From Acidimicrobiaceae bacterium (GTDB lineage: Bacteria > Actinomycetota > Acidimicrobiia > Acidimicrobiales > RAAP-2), in NCBI GenBank assembly GCA_003138815.1, contig PLHD01000010.1, forward strand, positions 124,308 through 188,307: a stretch of 64,000 nucleotides of DNA, given 5' to 3'. The position numbers and the translations under genes are program-made. Shown one piece after another: positions 28,678 to 36,780 of the stretch (position 1 is the stretch's first letter; the number at the start of each line of letters is the position of its first letter). Below the pieces are notes generated by a model that searched no databases, had not been told where the DNA came from, and worked only from the letters and a program-made list of their open reading frames with translations.

Positions 28678-30632
28678 GCACGACCAATGAAGTTGGCGGG
28701 CCCGGTCGCTTGACGGTCCACGATGATGCCCAGCAGATGATTGAGCGAGCCCGCGCCGAGGGCATCGAGACCGTGTGGGACCGACTCCACGCCCAAGAGC
28801 CGCAATGCGGCTACTGTCAGCTGGGTCTCAGCTGCCGCAACTGCGCGATGGGCCCCTGCCGGATCGACCCCTTCGGCGAAGGTCCTCAGAAGGGCGTCTG
28901 CGGCGCCGACGCCGACACGATCGTGGCCCGAAACCTCGGACGCACGATCGCCGCAGGATCTTCGTCCCACTCGGATCACGGCCGGGACGTCCTGGAGGTC
29001 TTCGCCGAAGTGGCCCACGGAGGTGCCAGTGGCTACCGGATCAACGACGAGGCCAAGTTGCGGCGCATTGCCGATGAACTGGGAATCGCCACCGAGGGAC
29101 GCAGCACCACCGAGGTGGCAGTCGACCTGGCCGATGAACTCGTGGCGAACTACGGCAGCGCTAAGGGATCACTTTCCTTCGTCAGTCGAGTACCGGCGAT
29201 TCGTCGCGAGAAGTGGGCCGGACTGTCCATCACGCCGAGGGGCATCGACCGCGAGAACGTGGAGATGATGCATCGAACGCACATGGGAGTGGACAACGAT
29301 TACGTCAACCTGCTCCTGCACGCGCTTCGCACGAGTTTGGCCGATGGCTGGGGCGGCTCGATGATCGCGACCGAGTTGTCGGACATCATGTTCGGAACAC
29401 CGAAGCCGGTAATATCGGAAGTCAACCTCGGAGTGCTCAAGACCGATCAGGTCAACATCGCCATGCACGGGCACAACCCGCTGCTCTCTGACGTTATAGT
29501 GGCGGCGGCCCAGGAGCCCGAGCTCGTGGAGCTGGCCAAGTCCTACGGCGCCAGCGGCATCAACATCGTCGGTCTGTGCTGCACCGGCAACGAGATGCTC
29601 ATGCGCAAGGGCGTGCACATGGCGGGCAATCACCTCATGCAGGAGCTCGTCCTGGTCACCGGGGCGCTCGAGGCGATGGTCGTGGACTACCAGTGCATCA
29701 TGCCGTCGGTCGTCGACGTCGCGAAGTGCTACCACACCAAGGTCATCTCGACTTCAGACAAAGCCAAGTTCCCCGGCGCGACGCACGTGTCGTTCGACCC
29801 TCACCGAGGTGCGGAGATCGCCCGCGACATCGTGCGCATGGCGGTCGAGGCCTATCCGAGCCGCAACCAGAGCCGAGTACGCATTCCGGTCCATCCCGTA
29901 CGGATGATGGGCGGGTTCTCCGTCGAGGCCATTCTCGGCGCGCTGGGAGGCACGCCCCAGCCACTGATCGACGCGATCGTCGCCGGGACGATTCGAGGCG
30001 CGGTGGCGGTCGTAGGGTGCAACAACCCGAAGCTTCCCCAGGACCTCGAGCACATCGAGTTGACGCGGACGCTGATCGAGAACGACATCCTGGTCCTCGT
30101 CACCGGCTGCGCCGCTGTCGCGAACGGCAAGGCGGGTCAGATGATGCCGGAGTCGGCCGCGCTGGCCGGTCCGGGACTGCGCTCGGTGTGCGAGGCGCTC
30201 GGTATCCCGCCAGTGCTGCACATGGGCTCGTGCGTTGACAACAGTCGCATCATGCAGCTCGCAGCGGCCCTCGCCAACGCGCTCGGGGTCGACATCGACA
30301 GTCTCCCGCTGGCCGGTGCGGCCCCGGAGTGGTACTCGGAGAAGGCGGTCGCCATCGGCGCCTACGTCGTAGCCTCGGGAATCACCACGGTGCTCGGCGT
30401 GCAGCCGTCGATATTTGGCAGTTCGAACGTAGTGAACCTACTGGCCGGCGGGCTCGACGGAGTGGTCGGTGCCAAGTTCGCGGTCGAGCCCGATCCCTAC
30501 AAGGCGGCTTTGCTGATTCGTCGACACATCGAGGCGAAGCGCCAAGGGTTGGGCCTTTCGCATACCGCGCCGGAACTGATCACCGCGAACGAATCCGGTG
30601 GCGAGCCGGTTCACGTCAACGCGCGGAGTTGA
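28674..30632 (+). CDS. cooS: Anaerobic Ni-Fe carbon monoxide dehydrogenase catalytic subunit
   Basis: 652 residues; oxidises CO with water to CO2, two electrons and protons. C-cluster ligands are all present: His in MHGHNP, and Cys in CCTGNE, DYQCIMPS, VVGCNNPK, VTGCAAV and MGSCVDNS. The acid-base residues are seen in SSHSDHG and SEKAVAIG. B-cluster Cys are 54, 57, 62 and 76. At the dimer interface the D-cluster motif is PQCGYC (Cys45 and Cys48, CxxC); where carboxydotrophic enzymes have their second D-cluster Cys there is Ser53. That is the Desulfovibrio vulgaris type, known to bind [2Fe-2S]. No acetyl-CoA synthase genes are near, so this is a monofunctional enzyme. Confidence 0.97.
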   Translation: MSTTNEVGGPGRLTVHDDAQQMIERARAEGIETVWDRLHAQEPQCGYCQLGLSCRNCAMGPCRIDPFGEGPQKGVCGADADTIVARNLGRTIAAGSSSHSDHGRDVLEVFAEVAHGGASGYRINDEAKLRRIADELGIATEGRSTTEVAVDLADELVANYGSAKGSLSFVSRVPAIRREKWAGLSITPRGIDRENVEMMHRTHMGVDNDYVNLLLHALRTSLADGWGGSMIATELSDIMFGTPKPVISEVNLGVLKTDQVNIAMHGHNPLLSDVIVAAAQEPELVELAKSYGASGINIVGLCCTGNEMLMRKGVHMAGNHLMQELVLVTGALEAMVVDYQCIMPSVVDVAKCYHTKVISTSDKAKFPGATHVSFDPHRGAEIARDIVRMAVEAYPSRNQSRVRIPVHPVRMMGGFSVEAILGALGGTPQPLIDAIVAGTIRGAVAVVGCNNPKLPQDLEHIELTRTLIENDILVLVTGCAAVANGKAGQMMPESAALAGPGLRSVCEALGIPPVLHMGSCVDNSRIMQLAAALANALGVDIDSLPLAGAAPEWYSEKAVAIGAYVVASGITTVLGVQPSIFGSSNVVNLLAGGLDGVVGAKFAVEPDPYKAALLIRRHIEAKRQGLGLSHTAPELITANESGGEPVHVNARS

Positions 30633-30636
30633 GAGC

Positions 30637-31524
30637 GTGTGTTCCACGGGCGAGCGGCGAGAGCGGGAAGTGGGTTGGGCGACTGGCGAGGGCGCGCGCG
30701 TCGTCGTCGTGGGCAAGGGTGGCGTCGGCAAGTCAACCCTCACCGCGATGCTGGCGCGGACGATGGCCCGATGCGGCGCCACCGTGGTCGCCGTTGATGC
30801 CGATGAGCAGCGCAATCTCGCTGCGACCCTCGGTCTCGACTCGTCGGCGATGTCGGCCATCGTCCCACTGGCCGGCGACGCCGACTATATCGAGGAGAAG
30901 ACCGGTGCTCGACCGGGTGAGGGATCTGGCGCCATGCTGCGCCTCAATCCCGACACCGGCGACGTGGTGGACCGCCACGCGGTTGCGGCGCCCGACGGCG
31001 TACGCCTGTTGGTCATGGGTGGTGTGCCGCGCGCCGGAGGCGGATGCCTGTGCCCGGAGAACGCGCTTCTCGCCGCGACTCTGGCGAACATGCGCCTGCG
31101 TCGAGGCGAGATGGTCATCATGGACACGCACGCCGGCGTCGAGCACTTCGGCCGCGCCCTCGCACGAGGCTTCGACCGGGCCCTGGTGGTGGTCGAGCCG
31201 ACCTTCAACTCGGTCCAGGTAGGGCTGGAGACCGCTCGCCTTGCCAGGGAGTTGGGCATCGTCGCAATTGACCTCATCGTGAACCGGTGCCGTGACCAGC
31301 AAGATCTGGCTCGCGCACTCGCCTACGTGCAAGGTATGGACGATTCGAAGTTCGGCTCCATTACTGCGCTGCCATTCGACCAAGCGCTGCTGGAGTGCGA
31401 GCCGTCCATCAGCGGGCTGAAGGACGACTCGCCTCTTGCGCTGGCCGTTACCCGGCTGTGTCGCCAGCTCTTCGAGGTTCAGCTCGACGGTTCCGAACAG
31501 GGCGCTCTGGCGGGGGTTCGCTGA
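30637..31524 (+). CDS. cooC: CO dehydrogenase nickel-insertion ATPase CooC
   Basis: 295 residues of the MinD/CooC P-loop family. Deviant Walker A VGKGGVGKST near residues 26-35, then VDADEQRNLAATLG, and the nickel-site Cys-x-Cys CLCPEN in the middle. It helps load nickel into the CooS C-cluster. The frame is open further upstream inside cooS, but GTG 30637, four bases behind the cooS stop, gives the natural N-terminus. Its stop overlaps the start of the next gene (TGATG). Confidence 0.92.
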   Translation: MCSTGERREREVGWATGEGARVVVVGKGGVGKSTLTAMLARTMARCGATVVAVDADEQRNLAATLGLDSSAMSAIVPLAGDADYIEEKTGARPGEGSGAMLRLNPDTGDVVDRHAVAAPDGVRLLVMGGVPRAGGGCLCPENALLAATLANMRLRRGEMVIMDTHAGVEHFGRALARGFDRALVVVEPTFNSVQVGLETARLARELGIVAIDLIVNRCRDQQDLARALAYVQGMDDSKFGSITALPFDQALLECEPSISGLKDDSPLALAVTRLCRQLFEVQLDGSEQGALAGVR

Positions 31525-32753
31525 TGCGTGCGGTGGTCATCGGCACGGGTCCCGCGGGTATCACTGCTGCCGAGACACTGCGCCGTCTGGATCCGAGCGG
31601 CTCGGTCGTCGCGCTCTCGAGCGAGCCGTACGCTCCTTACTCCCCCGTCGCGCTGGCAGACCATTTCCTCACTGGCCGCGACGAGACGCTCTACTGGAAG
31701 GGCGAAGGAGTCGCGGAGCGACTGGGAATCGACGAGCGCCGCGAGAGTGTCGTCATGGCCGTTGACGTGGACAACCGTGAGGTCGTGCTCAGCGACGATA
31801 GCCGGATTCCTTTCGAAGGATTGGTGATCGCCTCGGGGAGCCGACTACACGCCCCGATTGAGGGCTCGGACCTCCCGGGCGTCTTTGATTTCAAGTCGCT
31901 GCGAATGGCCACCGACCTCGTGGGCCGTGTCCACCGAGGTGAAGCGCATTCGGCACTCATAGTGGGCAATGGCCTGATCGGGGTCGAATTGTCCCTCCTG
32001 CTGGTGGGCCTCGGAGTCGACGTGTCGATCATTGGACGGCGACCCTGGGTGATGCCCCGGGTCCTCGATCCGGCGACGGCGGCGATAGCCGAGAAGGGTC
32101 TGGTCGATCGAGGAGTGAAGTTGCTTCTCGGCGTCGAGGCCTCGGCCTTCGTCGGATCGCCGCGGGTCAACGGCGTCCGCCTGGCCGACGGGAAGATCCT
32201 CCAAGCCGACCTCGTGATCGCCGCTACCGGTGTCAAGCCCCACGTGGAGTTCCTCAAGGACTCACCAATCGTCTGCGAGTGGGGAATCCACGTCGACAAC
32301 AAGATGCGCACGTCGGTCCCAGGCATCGTGGCGGCGGGAGACGTCGCTGAGGCCGCCGACTGGCTCACCGGTGAGCGCTTCGTGCACGCGATATTCCCCA
32401 ACGCGGTCACGCAGGCCCCGGTTGCCGCCGCCAACCTCCTGGGCGCTAATCTGACGTACGACGGGGCAGAGGCCATGAACAGTTTGAAACACCTGGGAAT
32501 CCCGATTGTTGCGATGGGGACTATCGACAAGCCCGATGACGTACTGAGATGGGAGTCCGCCGGCTGCCTGCGGGCCGTTTACCTGCGCGACGGGACGATC
32601 ATCGGGGCTCAGTTGGCCGGCGACATTCGCTCGGCGGGGGTGTATCGGTCGCTCATGCTTCGTCGAGCCGACGTCACCTGCTTCGGGCGCGGTCTGGTGG
32701 AGCCGGACTTCAACATAGGCACCGTCGTATCGAACGCGCTCGTCTCAAGGTGA
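31524..32753 (+). CDS. CODH-linked FAD/NAD(P) oxidoreductase
   Basis: 409 residues of the pyridine nucleotide-disulfide/rubredoxin reductase family. The FAD motif is GTGPAGITAAE at 7-17, the NAD(P) motif VGNGLIGVE near residue 150, ATGVKPH near 240, and the second FAD contact VAAGDVAEA near 275. No redox-active CxxC is seen, so it is not a thioredoxin-type reductase. In several bacteria cooS-cooF stand beside such a flavoprotein, which is thought to move CO electrons to NAD(P). Translation is coupled to cooC. Confidence 0.85.
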   Translation: MRAVVIGTGPAGITAAETLRRLDPSGSVVALSSEPYAPYSPVALADHFLTGRDETLYWKGEGVAERLGIDERRESVVMAVDVDNREVVLSDDSRIPFEGLVIASGSRLHAPIEGSDLPGVFDFKSLRMATDLVGRVHRGEAHSALIVGNGLIGVELSLLLVGLGVDVSIIGRRPWVMPRVLDPATAAIAEKGLVDRGVKLLLGVEASAFVGSPRVNGVRLADGKILQADLVIAATGVKPHVEFLKDSPIVCEWGIHVDNKMRTSVPGIVAAGDVAEAADWLTGERFVHAIFPNAVTQAPVAAANLLGANLTYDGAEAMNSLKHLGIPIVAMGTIDKPDDVLRWESAGCLRAVYLRDGTIIGAQLAGDIRSAGVYRSLMLRRADVTCFGRGLVEPDFNIGTVVSNALVSR

Positions 32754-32883
32754 CTGCTGTGTTGGCCGTGTTCAGTTCTCGACTTCCAAGGTCCGCGGCG
32801 AGGTCAGGTCTTCGATGGACGCTCTCAGTTCCCGCGTGGCCGCTGGGACGTTCACGAGTGCCCCACCCTCAACCGGTGACACC

Positions 32884-33792
32884 ATGACGAACGTCATCGA
32901 GGTGAACAATCTCACGAAGAGGTTCGGCAAGCTCGCGGCGGTCGACGACGTCTCGTTCAGCGTTCGTCAGGGCGAGATCTTTGGACTGCTCGGCGAGAAC
33001 GGCGCCGGCAAGACGACCACCATCGAGATCCTCGAAGGTTTCCAGCGGGCCGACCACGGAACGGCGCTGGTCCTGGGGGTCAATCCCTGCCTCGCCCATC
33101 GTGGCTGGCACGACCGGATCGGGCTCGTGCTCCAGGAATCGGACTTCGATCCGGTCCACACGGTCAACGAGACGCTGAAACTGTTCGCGAGTTTCTTCTC
33201 GAACCCGCGTGACGTGTCCGAGACGCTCAAAATGGTCGGGCTCACGGACAAGGCGGGTGAACGGGTGGGCCGTCTCTCGGGCGGGCAGAAGCGGCGGGTG
33301 GACGTGGCCCTCGGGATCATCGGCCACCCCGAAGTGCTCTTCCTCGACGAGCCCACGACGGGCTTCGATCCGGTCGCCCGCCGGGAGTTCTGGACCGTGA
33401 TCGAAGGGCTGCGCGAGGTGGGCACCTCGATCGTGCTCACCACGCACTACATGGAGGAGGCCGAGCGGCTCTGCGACCGGCTCGCCATCATGGCCAAGGG
33501 CCAGATCGTGGCGGAGGGGACCTCGGCCGCGCTCATCAGTGCCATGGGCGCGACGACGATCCGCTTCGAGCTCCCGGCCGACGTGGAGGTCTCCACCCTG
33601 CGGTCCATCGCCGGAGCGGACTTCATTCTGCGCGACAACCTGGTCGAGGTGCTTCTGGGCACCGGCGTGGCGGAGGTGCTGCTGCGTCTGCTGCAATGGT
33701 CCGAGACGACGGGAGTCGTGCTGACCAGGCTCGAGGTCGTCAGGCCGACGCTGAACGACGTATTCCTGGGTGCCACCGGGTGTGACGAATGA
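32884..33792 (+). CDS. ABC-2 type transporter ATP-binding protein
   Basis: 302 residues. Walker A GENGAGKTTT near 41-50, signature LSGGQKRRVDVALG, Walker B VLFLDEPTTGFDP and VLTTHYMEEAERLCDR, the pattern of DrrA-type exporters. The ATG at 32884 gives MTNVIEVNNLTKRF, the normal start; the frame extends upstream without family character. It overlaps the permease gene by 4 bases. The substrate is unknown; drugs, lipids or polymers are typical of the class. Confidence 0.9.
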   Translation: MTNVIEVNNLTKRFGKLAAVDDVSFSVRQGEIFGLLGENGAGKTTTIEILEGFQRADHGTALVLGVNPCLAHRGWHDRIGLVLQESDFDPVHTVNETLKLFASFFSNPRDVSETLKMVGLTDKAGERVGRLSGGQKRRVDVALGIIGHPEVLFLDEPTTGFDPVARREFWTVIEGLREVGTSIVLTTHYMEEAERLCDRLAIMAKGQIVAEGTSAALISAMGATTIRFELPADVEVSTLRSIAGADFILRDNLVEVLLGTGVAEVLLRLLQWSETTGVVLTRLEVVRPTLNDVFLGATGCDE

Positions 33793-34568
33793 GGTTCATG
33801 CGGCTCAGCGTCGCCCAAGCCGTCTACAACCTGCGGGCCTACCTGCGCAGCGCGCGCACCGTCGTGCTGGGCGTCGTCATGCCGGTCGGGCTGCTGGTGA
33901 TCCTCAGCTGGGTCTTCGCTCACCAGGGCGAGATAGCGGCCGCGGCTGGCTACCAGATCAGCGCCATCGCGTTCTACGCGGGAGGTCTCACCGCGTACGG
34001 CCTCATGCTCGGGACCTTCACGGGCGTGATGGTCGCCGTCGTCAGTGCTCGCGAAGCCGGCTGGCTGAAGAGGTTCCGCGGCTCGCCCATGCCTCCCGGC
34101 GCCTACCTGGCGGGCCAGATCATCTTCAACGTCGTCATCTCGCTCGGACTCGTGATCGTCATGATGCTCATTGCGACGCTGGTCTACAGCCTGCACGTGC
34201 GCACGGTCGCCCTCGTGGCCGTCTTCTGCTATTCGCTGCTCGGCGTCTTCTGCTTCACCGCGATCGCGCTCGCCATCACCAAGGTCATCACGACCCCGGA
34301 GATGGCCTCGTCGGTCGGCCCGACCGCCACGATCACGCTGAGCTTCACCAGCGGCGTCTTCCTGCCCCCGGACCTGATGCCGCACTGGCTGACCAACGTT
34401 GCGAACTACCTGCCGCTCGAACCCCTCGCCCAGTCGATGCAGAGTGCCCTCGCCAGCACCGTCGGGACCGGTTTCCAGTTGAGGACGTTCGTCGTGCTGG
34501 GAATCTGGGGCGTGGTCGGGTTCGCAGTGGCGCAGTGGACGTTCACCTGGCAGCCGTTGCGGCGTTAG
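33789..34568 (+). CDS. ABC-2 type transporter permease
   Basis: 259 residues with six predicted membrane segments and the ABC-2 signature REAGWLKRFRGSPMPPGAYL after the second segment. It forms the membrane part of the exporter with the ATPase before it. Its end overlaps the convergent FAH-family gene by 4 bases. Confidence 0.9.
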   Translation: MRFMRLSVAQAVYNLRAYLRSARTVVLGVVMPVGLLVILSWVFAHQGEIAAAAGYQISAIAFYAGGLTAYGLMLGTFTGVMVAVVSAREAGWLKRFRGSPMPPGAYLAGQIIFNVVISLGLVIVMMLIATLVYSLHVRTVALVAVFCYSLLGVFCFTAIALAITKVITTPEMASSVGPTATITLSFTSGVFLPPDLMPHWLTNVANYLPLEPLAQSMQSALASTVGTGFQLRTFVVLGIWGVVGFAVAQWTFTWQPLRR

Positions 34569-35422
34569 CCGGCGACACCGACGTTTCGTATGCAACCCAG
34601 GCCTTCGATGGACGTGAGCACCGCGTCGCCAACCCTCAGGAAGATCGGCGGCCTCTGTCCCTGGCCGACCCCGTGGGGACTGCCGGTGAAGATGATGTCG
34701 CCGGGTCGCAGCTCGCACACGCTCGAGATGTACGACACGAGCTCGCCCACGCCGAAGTTCATGTCGCTGGTGTTGGAGTCCTGGTACAAGACGCCGTTCA
34801 CCTCGCACGTGATCTCGAGCGAGTCGGGGGTGGCGATCTCGTCGATGGTCGTGAGCCACGGACCGATCGGCGAGAAGTTCTCGTAGGACTTGCCGAGCGA
34901 GAACTGGGCCGAGGGTCCCTGCATCTGCAGGTCGCGACAACTCAGGTCGTTGCCCACGCAGTAGCCGGCCACGTACGCGAAGGCGTCGTCCGGCGAGACG
35001 TGGCGGCCGCGCCTGCCGATCACCACCACGAGCTCGGACTCCCAGTCGACGCGCGACGACGGTATCGGAAAGCAACTGTTCGCCCCGCCCAGCGAAGAGG
35101 CGAACTTGGTGAAGACCATCGGCTTGGCCGGCACCGTGAGATTCATCTCGAGCGCGTGGGTGCGGTAGTTGAGTCCGATGGCGAAGACCTGGCTCGGCCG
35201 GCTCACGACTGGCCCGAGGCGGGCGTCACCCAGCAGCTCATCCGGCGTCGTTGGCTCGGTGACGTCGGGACCGGCCTCGGCCAGCCATGAGCGCAGCTCG
35301 TCGAGCTGTCCCACGACAACGTCGGTGCTCGTGGAGAACCTCCCGGCCGACGCCCGCTCCACGTCGATGAGGCCATTGTCGGTGACGAGTGTGGCGCGGT
35401 TGTCGAGATTGGCTATGCGCAT
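34565..35422 (-). CDS. Fumarylacetoacetate hydrolase family protein
   Basis: 285 residues. The C-terminal FAH fold is clear: FAIGLNYRTHALEMN, the metal-binding residues in DWESELVVVIG and GNDLSCRDLQ, and GDIIFTGSPHGVG near the end. Members cleave C-C bonds of acylpyruvates or decarboxylate oxaloacetate in aromatic breakdown and central metabolism; the substrate here cannot be fixed. The ATG at 35422 is divergent from the old yellow enzyme gene, which could belong to the same pathway. Confidence 0.85.
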   Translation of the reverse strand: MRIANLDNRATLVTDNGLIDVERASAGRFSTSTDVVVGQLDELRSWLAEAGPDVTEPTTPDELLGDARLGPVVSRPSQVFAIGLNYRTHALEMNLTVPAKPMVFTKFASSLGGANSCFPIPSSRVDWESELVVVIGRRGRHVSPDDAFAYVAGYCVGNDLSCRDLQMQGPSAQFSLGKSYENFSPIGPWLTTIDEIATPDSLEITCEVNGVLYQDSNTSDMNFGVGELVSYISSVCELRPGDIIFTGSPHGVGQGQRPPIFLRVGDAVLTSIEGLGCIRNVGVAG

Positions 35423-35563
35423 GTGGTCCTGTGGTTCCTTGGATTCGGCGACTTCGGCTTACGAAAGGCTACCGGCTGCGCACGAGGAGCCCGGTGCTCT
35501 GGCGACGTCCCTGGGACGGCGCACTACATTGTCCTCAGCAATGCCCTAGTCGTCAGGACCGTC

Positions 35564-36634
35564 GTGTCGCAACTATTCCGATCCCTCCAACTGCGCGACG
35601 TCGAGTTCGCGAACCGCACCTGGGTCAGCCCCATGTGCCAGTACTCTGCCGTGGACGGCCTCGTGGGAGCCTGGCACCTCGTCCACCTGGGCGTCCTGGC
35701 GACCGGCGGTGCCGGGCTGGTCATGGCCGAGGCCACCGGGGTGTTGCCCGAGGGGCGTATCTCGGTGAACTGCCCGGGCATCTGGAGCGAGGCACAGGTC
35801 GCCGCGTGGCGTCCGGTCGTCGATTTCGCCCACTCCCAGGGAACGAAGATAGGCATCCAGCTGGCACACGCGGGGCGCAAGGGCTCGACGCTTTCGCCCT
35901 GGGCCGACCATCTCATGGCGAGCGAGGAGGAGGGCGGCTGGACGGCCGTCGCGCCGAGCGCGTTGGCCTTCGAGGGCTACGACGTGCCCCACGCGCTGAG
36001 TTCGGCCGAGATCAACGCGACGGTCCAGGCGTTCGCCGCCGCCGCCACGAGGGCGACGTCGGCGGGCTTCGACGTCATCGAGCTGCACGCGGCGCACGGT
36101 TACCTCGCCCACCAGTTCCTCTCGCCCCTGTCGAATCGACGGTCGGACCAGTACGGAGGATCCTTCGAGAATCGCGTCAGGTTCCTCTGCGAGGTCGTCG
36201 AAGCGGTGCGAGCGGTGCTCGACAGTGGCGTCCCGCTCTTCGTTCGGATCTCGGCTACCGATTACACCGAGGGCGGCTGGGACCTTGGGCAGTCGGTCCG
36301 CCTGGCCAAGCAGCTCAAGGTGCTGGGCGTCGACCTCGTCGATGTCTCCTCGGGCGGCAACGTCGCCGGCGCGAGGATTCCGGTGGGCCCCGGCTACCAG
36401 GTTCACTTCGCCGAGACGATCCGCAGCGAGACCGAGCTGGCGACCAGCGCGGTGGGGCTGATCACCGAGCCCGAGCAGGCCGAGGAGATCGTCGCCTCGG
36501 GACGGGCCGACGCGGTGATGCTGGCACGGGCCAACCTGCGCAATCCCCGGTGGTCGCTCATGGCGGCCGAGAGGCTCGGCGAGTTCATTGTCTGGCCCCG
36601 TCAGCTGGAGCGGGCGCGCACGCTGCGCGCGTAG
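35564..36634 (+). CDS. NADH:flavin oxidoreductase (old yellow enzyme, YqjM type)
   Basis: 356 residues, an FMN barrel enzyme that reduces activated C=C bonds. It has WVSPMCQYSA near the start, QLAHAGRKGS, the active-site HAAHGYLAHQFLSP, and SNRRSDQYGGSFENR, all marks of the thermophilic-like/YqjM class. The frame is open upstream, but GTG 35564 behind AGGA gives the family start (SQLFRSLQLRDVEFANR). It stands alone between the FAH-family gene and an FAD oxidase gene. Confidence 0.88.
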   Translation: MSQLFRSLQLRDVEFANRTWVSPMCQYSAVDGLVGAWHLVHLGVLATGGAGLVMAEATGVLPEGRISVNCPGIWSEAQVAAWRPVVDFAHSQGTKIGIQLAHAGRKGSTLSPWADHLMASEEEGGWTAVAPSALAFEGYDVPHALSSAEINATVQAFAAAATRATSAGFDVIELHAAHGYLAHQFLSPLSNRRSDQYGGSFENRVRFLCEVVEAVRAVLDSGVPLFVRISATDYTEGGWDLGQSVRLAKQLKVLGVDLVDVSSGGNVAGARIPVGPGYQVHFAETIRSETELATSAVGLITEPEQAEEIVASGRADAVMLARANLRNPRWSLMAAERLGEFIVWPRQLERARTLRA

Positions 36635-36780
36635 CCGTCTCGGTCCAGGGGCGTCGCCGAGGCCGCCCGGAGGGTACAATTGCCTTGCCAAGACCGGCTT
36701 GAGACCCGGTGTTCGTGTCGCGATGCGCGCGAAAGAGGACGTTGCAGAGAGGGTGATTCCAGCCGCTGGTTGGACACAGT

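Noticed and set aside
36635-36780. Possible riboswitch before the FAD oxidase gene (glycine or guanidine class)
   Set aside because: Only a short ACCGG/CCGGT stem is visible; the conserved cores of these classes are absent.
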